DNA from: Allomyces macrogynus ATCC 38327
Lineage: Eukaryota > Blastocladiomycota > Blastocladiomycetes > Blastocladiales > Blastocladiaceae
NCBI GenBank assembly: GCA_000151295.1
Contig: GG745328.1
Location: 2,640,994-2,704,993, forward strand
DNA length: 64,000 nucleotides
Direction: 5' to 3'
Numbering within the stretch: position 1 is the first letter of the stretch; every line of letters starts with the position of its first letter. The notes beneath the pieces were generated by a model, which had not been told where the DNA came from, searched no databases, and saw only the letters and a list, made by a program, of their open reading frames with translations. Shown here piece by piece: positions 63,298-64,000 of this stretch. Both the position numbers and the translations under genes were made by a program.

Positions 63298-63858
63298 ATG
63301 GACGATCTCGCCGACCTCGTCTGGCAACAGGCCGGCGTTGCCAAACCGCACGCCGCGCACTCCACCCACTCGACCCCTCTCGCGCAACTCGCCGCACACC
63401 CGCGCGCGCCAACCCCCGTCGACGCCGCGCGCGCCGCGAGCCCGCGGTACCCGCCGCTGCCGCCCATGATGGGGGCCTCGCCCTCCCCGGCGCCCGCCGT
63501 GCCGATCCCGATGGCGCACTACACGTCGGCGCCGCCAATGCGGCCCGCGTCGGCTGCCGCGTCTGCGACTCCAGTAGCGGCGGCGGCGGCGCGCCCGAGT
63601 AACGACGATCCGTTTGGCGCGCTCGTGTCGTTCGGTTCCGCGGCGGGTGGGCGCAACGCGCAGCATACGAGCACTGCGCACATGTCGCTCGCAGACCAGG
63701 TCAAGCTCAAGCAACAGCAACAGCAAGCTCAGCCGGCGTACGCGATAACGCCCATGGGCGCGAGTGGCCGCTCGACCCCCGCGAGCGCGGGAGGACGGTC
63801 CATGGTCCAGCCGGCAGCGCCTAACGCCGATCGATGGGACCAAAATGACTGGGCCTGA
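63298..63858 (+). CDS. hypothetical low-complexity protein with DPF and Trp motifs
   Basis: Single frame of 186 residues from ATG 63298 (AAAATGG context) to TGA 63856-63858. It begins MDDLADLVWQQAGVAKP, continues with Ala/Pro/Ser-rich sequence, then NDDPFGALVSFGSAAGG, a helix SLADQVKLKQQQQQAQ and an end DRWDQNDWA. DPF is a motif that binds clathrin adaptor appendages, and acidic Trp motifs can do the same, so an endocytic or trafficking accessory role is possible but unproven. No folded domain is recognised. A further exon downstream beyond the T-run cannot be excluded. Confidence 0.6.
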   Translation: MDDLADLVWQQAGVAKPHAAHSTHSTPLAQLAAHPRAPTPVDAARAASPRYPPLPPMMGASPSPAPAVPIPMAHYTSAPPMRPASAAASATPVAAAAARPSNDDPFGALVSFGSAAGGRNAQHTSTAHMSLADQVKLKQQQQQAQPAYAITPMGASGRSTPASAGGRSMVQPAAPNADRWDQNDWA

Positions 63859-64000
63859 TCTCGACTCGCTCGTTGGGTGTGTTTTTTTTTTTTTTAGAAA
63901 ACGATACTTGTTTTCGGTAACCGGAGGAAGGAATCAGTCACTGAACGGTGACTAACTAGGTAAAGGATGGTCCGTAGACATCCTCTCGGAAGTGAATCCG
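63859..64000. other. 3' flank to window end
   Basis: Contains a 15-nt T-run near 63881-63895 and no recognised gene. Confidence 0.5.

Overview
The window is nuclear DNA of a fungus, most likely an early-diverging, GC-rich lineage. Genes lie on both strands as separate transcription units. Most are split by short spliceosomal introns (about 63-125 nt, usually GTACGT/GTGCGT at the donor and TAG/CAG at the acceptor). They encode typical fungal nuclear machinery: the RNA polymerase I large subunit, the NuA4 subunit EPL1, a septin, and two mitochondrial ribosomal proteins. The codons and introns would suit a zoosporic fungus such as Blastocladiomycota, but that placement is inference.

Layout. 1-7.5 kb: 3' part of a TXNL1-like PITH protein, a BMT5-like 25S rRNA methyltransferase (minus), an organellar-type methionyl-tRNA synthetase, an acyl-protein thioesterase with a membrane anchor (minus), and an FAAH-type amidase. 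8-10.4 kb: an atypical protein kinase (minus). 10.4-16.2 kb: a long stretch without a recognisable gene. 16.2-19.3 kb: gene A, a TATA-driven gene for a very Gln/Ser-rich repeat protein. 19.7-25.1 kb: a deleted pseudogene copy of an OSH1/OSH2-type oxysterol-binding protein beside its intact parent (both minus). 26-29 kb: a DDHD phospholipase. 29.2-35.8 kb: mitochondrial uS13 (minus) and RNA polymerase I subunit A190, the latter with two compensating frameshifts. 36.4-38.6 kb: a zinc-finger pseudogene and a septin (minus). 38.6-41.4 kb: spacer. 41.4-44.1 kb: gene B (minus), a paralogue of gene A. 44.1-46.7 kb: spacer. 46.7-55 kb: EPL1 and THOC1 (both minus). 55.4-62 kb: NEDD8/RUB1 and a P4-ATPase. 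62.2-63.9 kb: mitochondrial uS7 (minus) and an unrecognised small protein.

Most genes are ordinary housekeeping genes with no operon logic: transcription, mRNA export, neddylation, lipid transport and flipping, mitochondrial translation. The unusual element is the Gln/Ser-rich pair A and B. Neither resembles a family I recognise. Both have a consensus TATA box 76-86 bp upstream of ATG, a very short first exon and in-frame tandem repeats. Both also carry short phase-1 introns that are similar between genes and copies, and if unspliced each would add the same kind of 15-residue hydrophobic tail followed by a stop.
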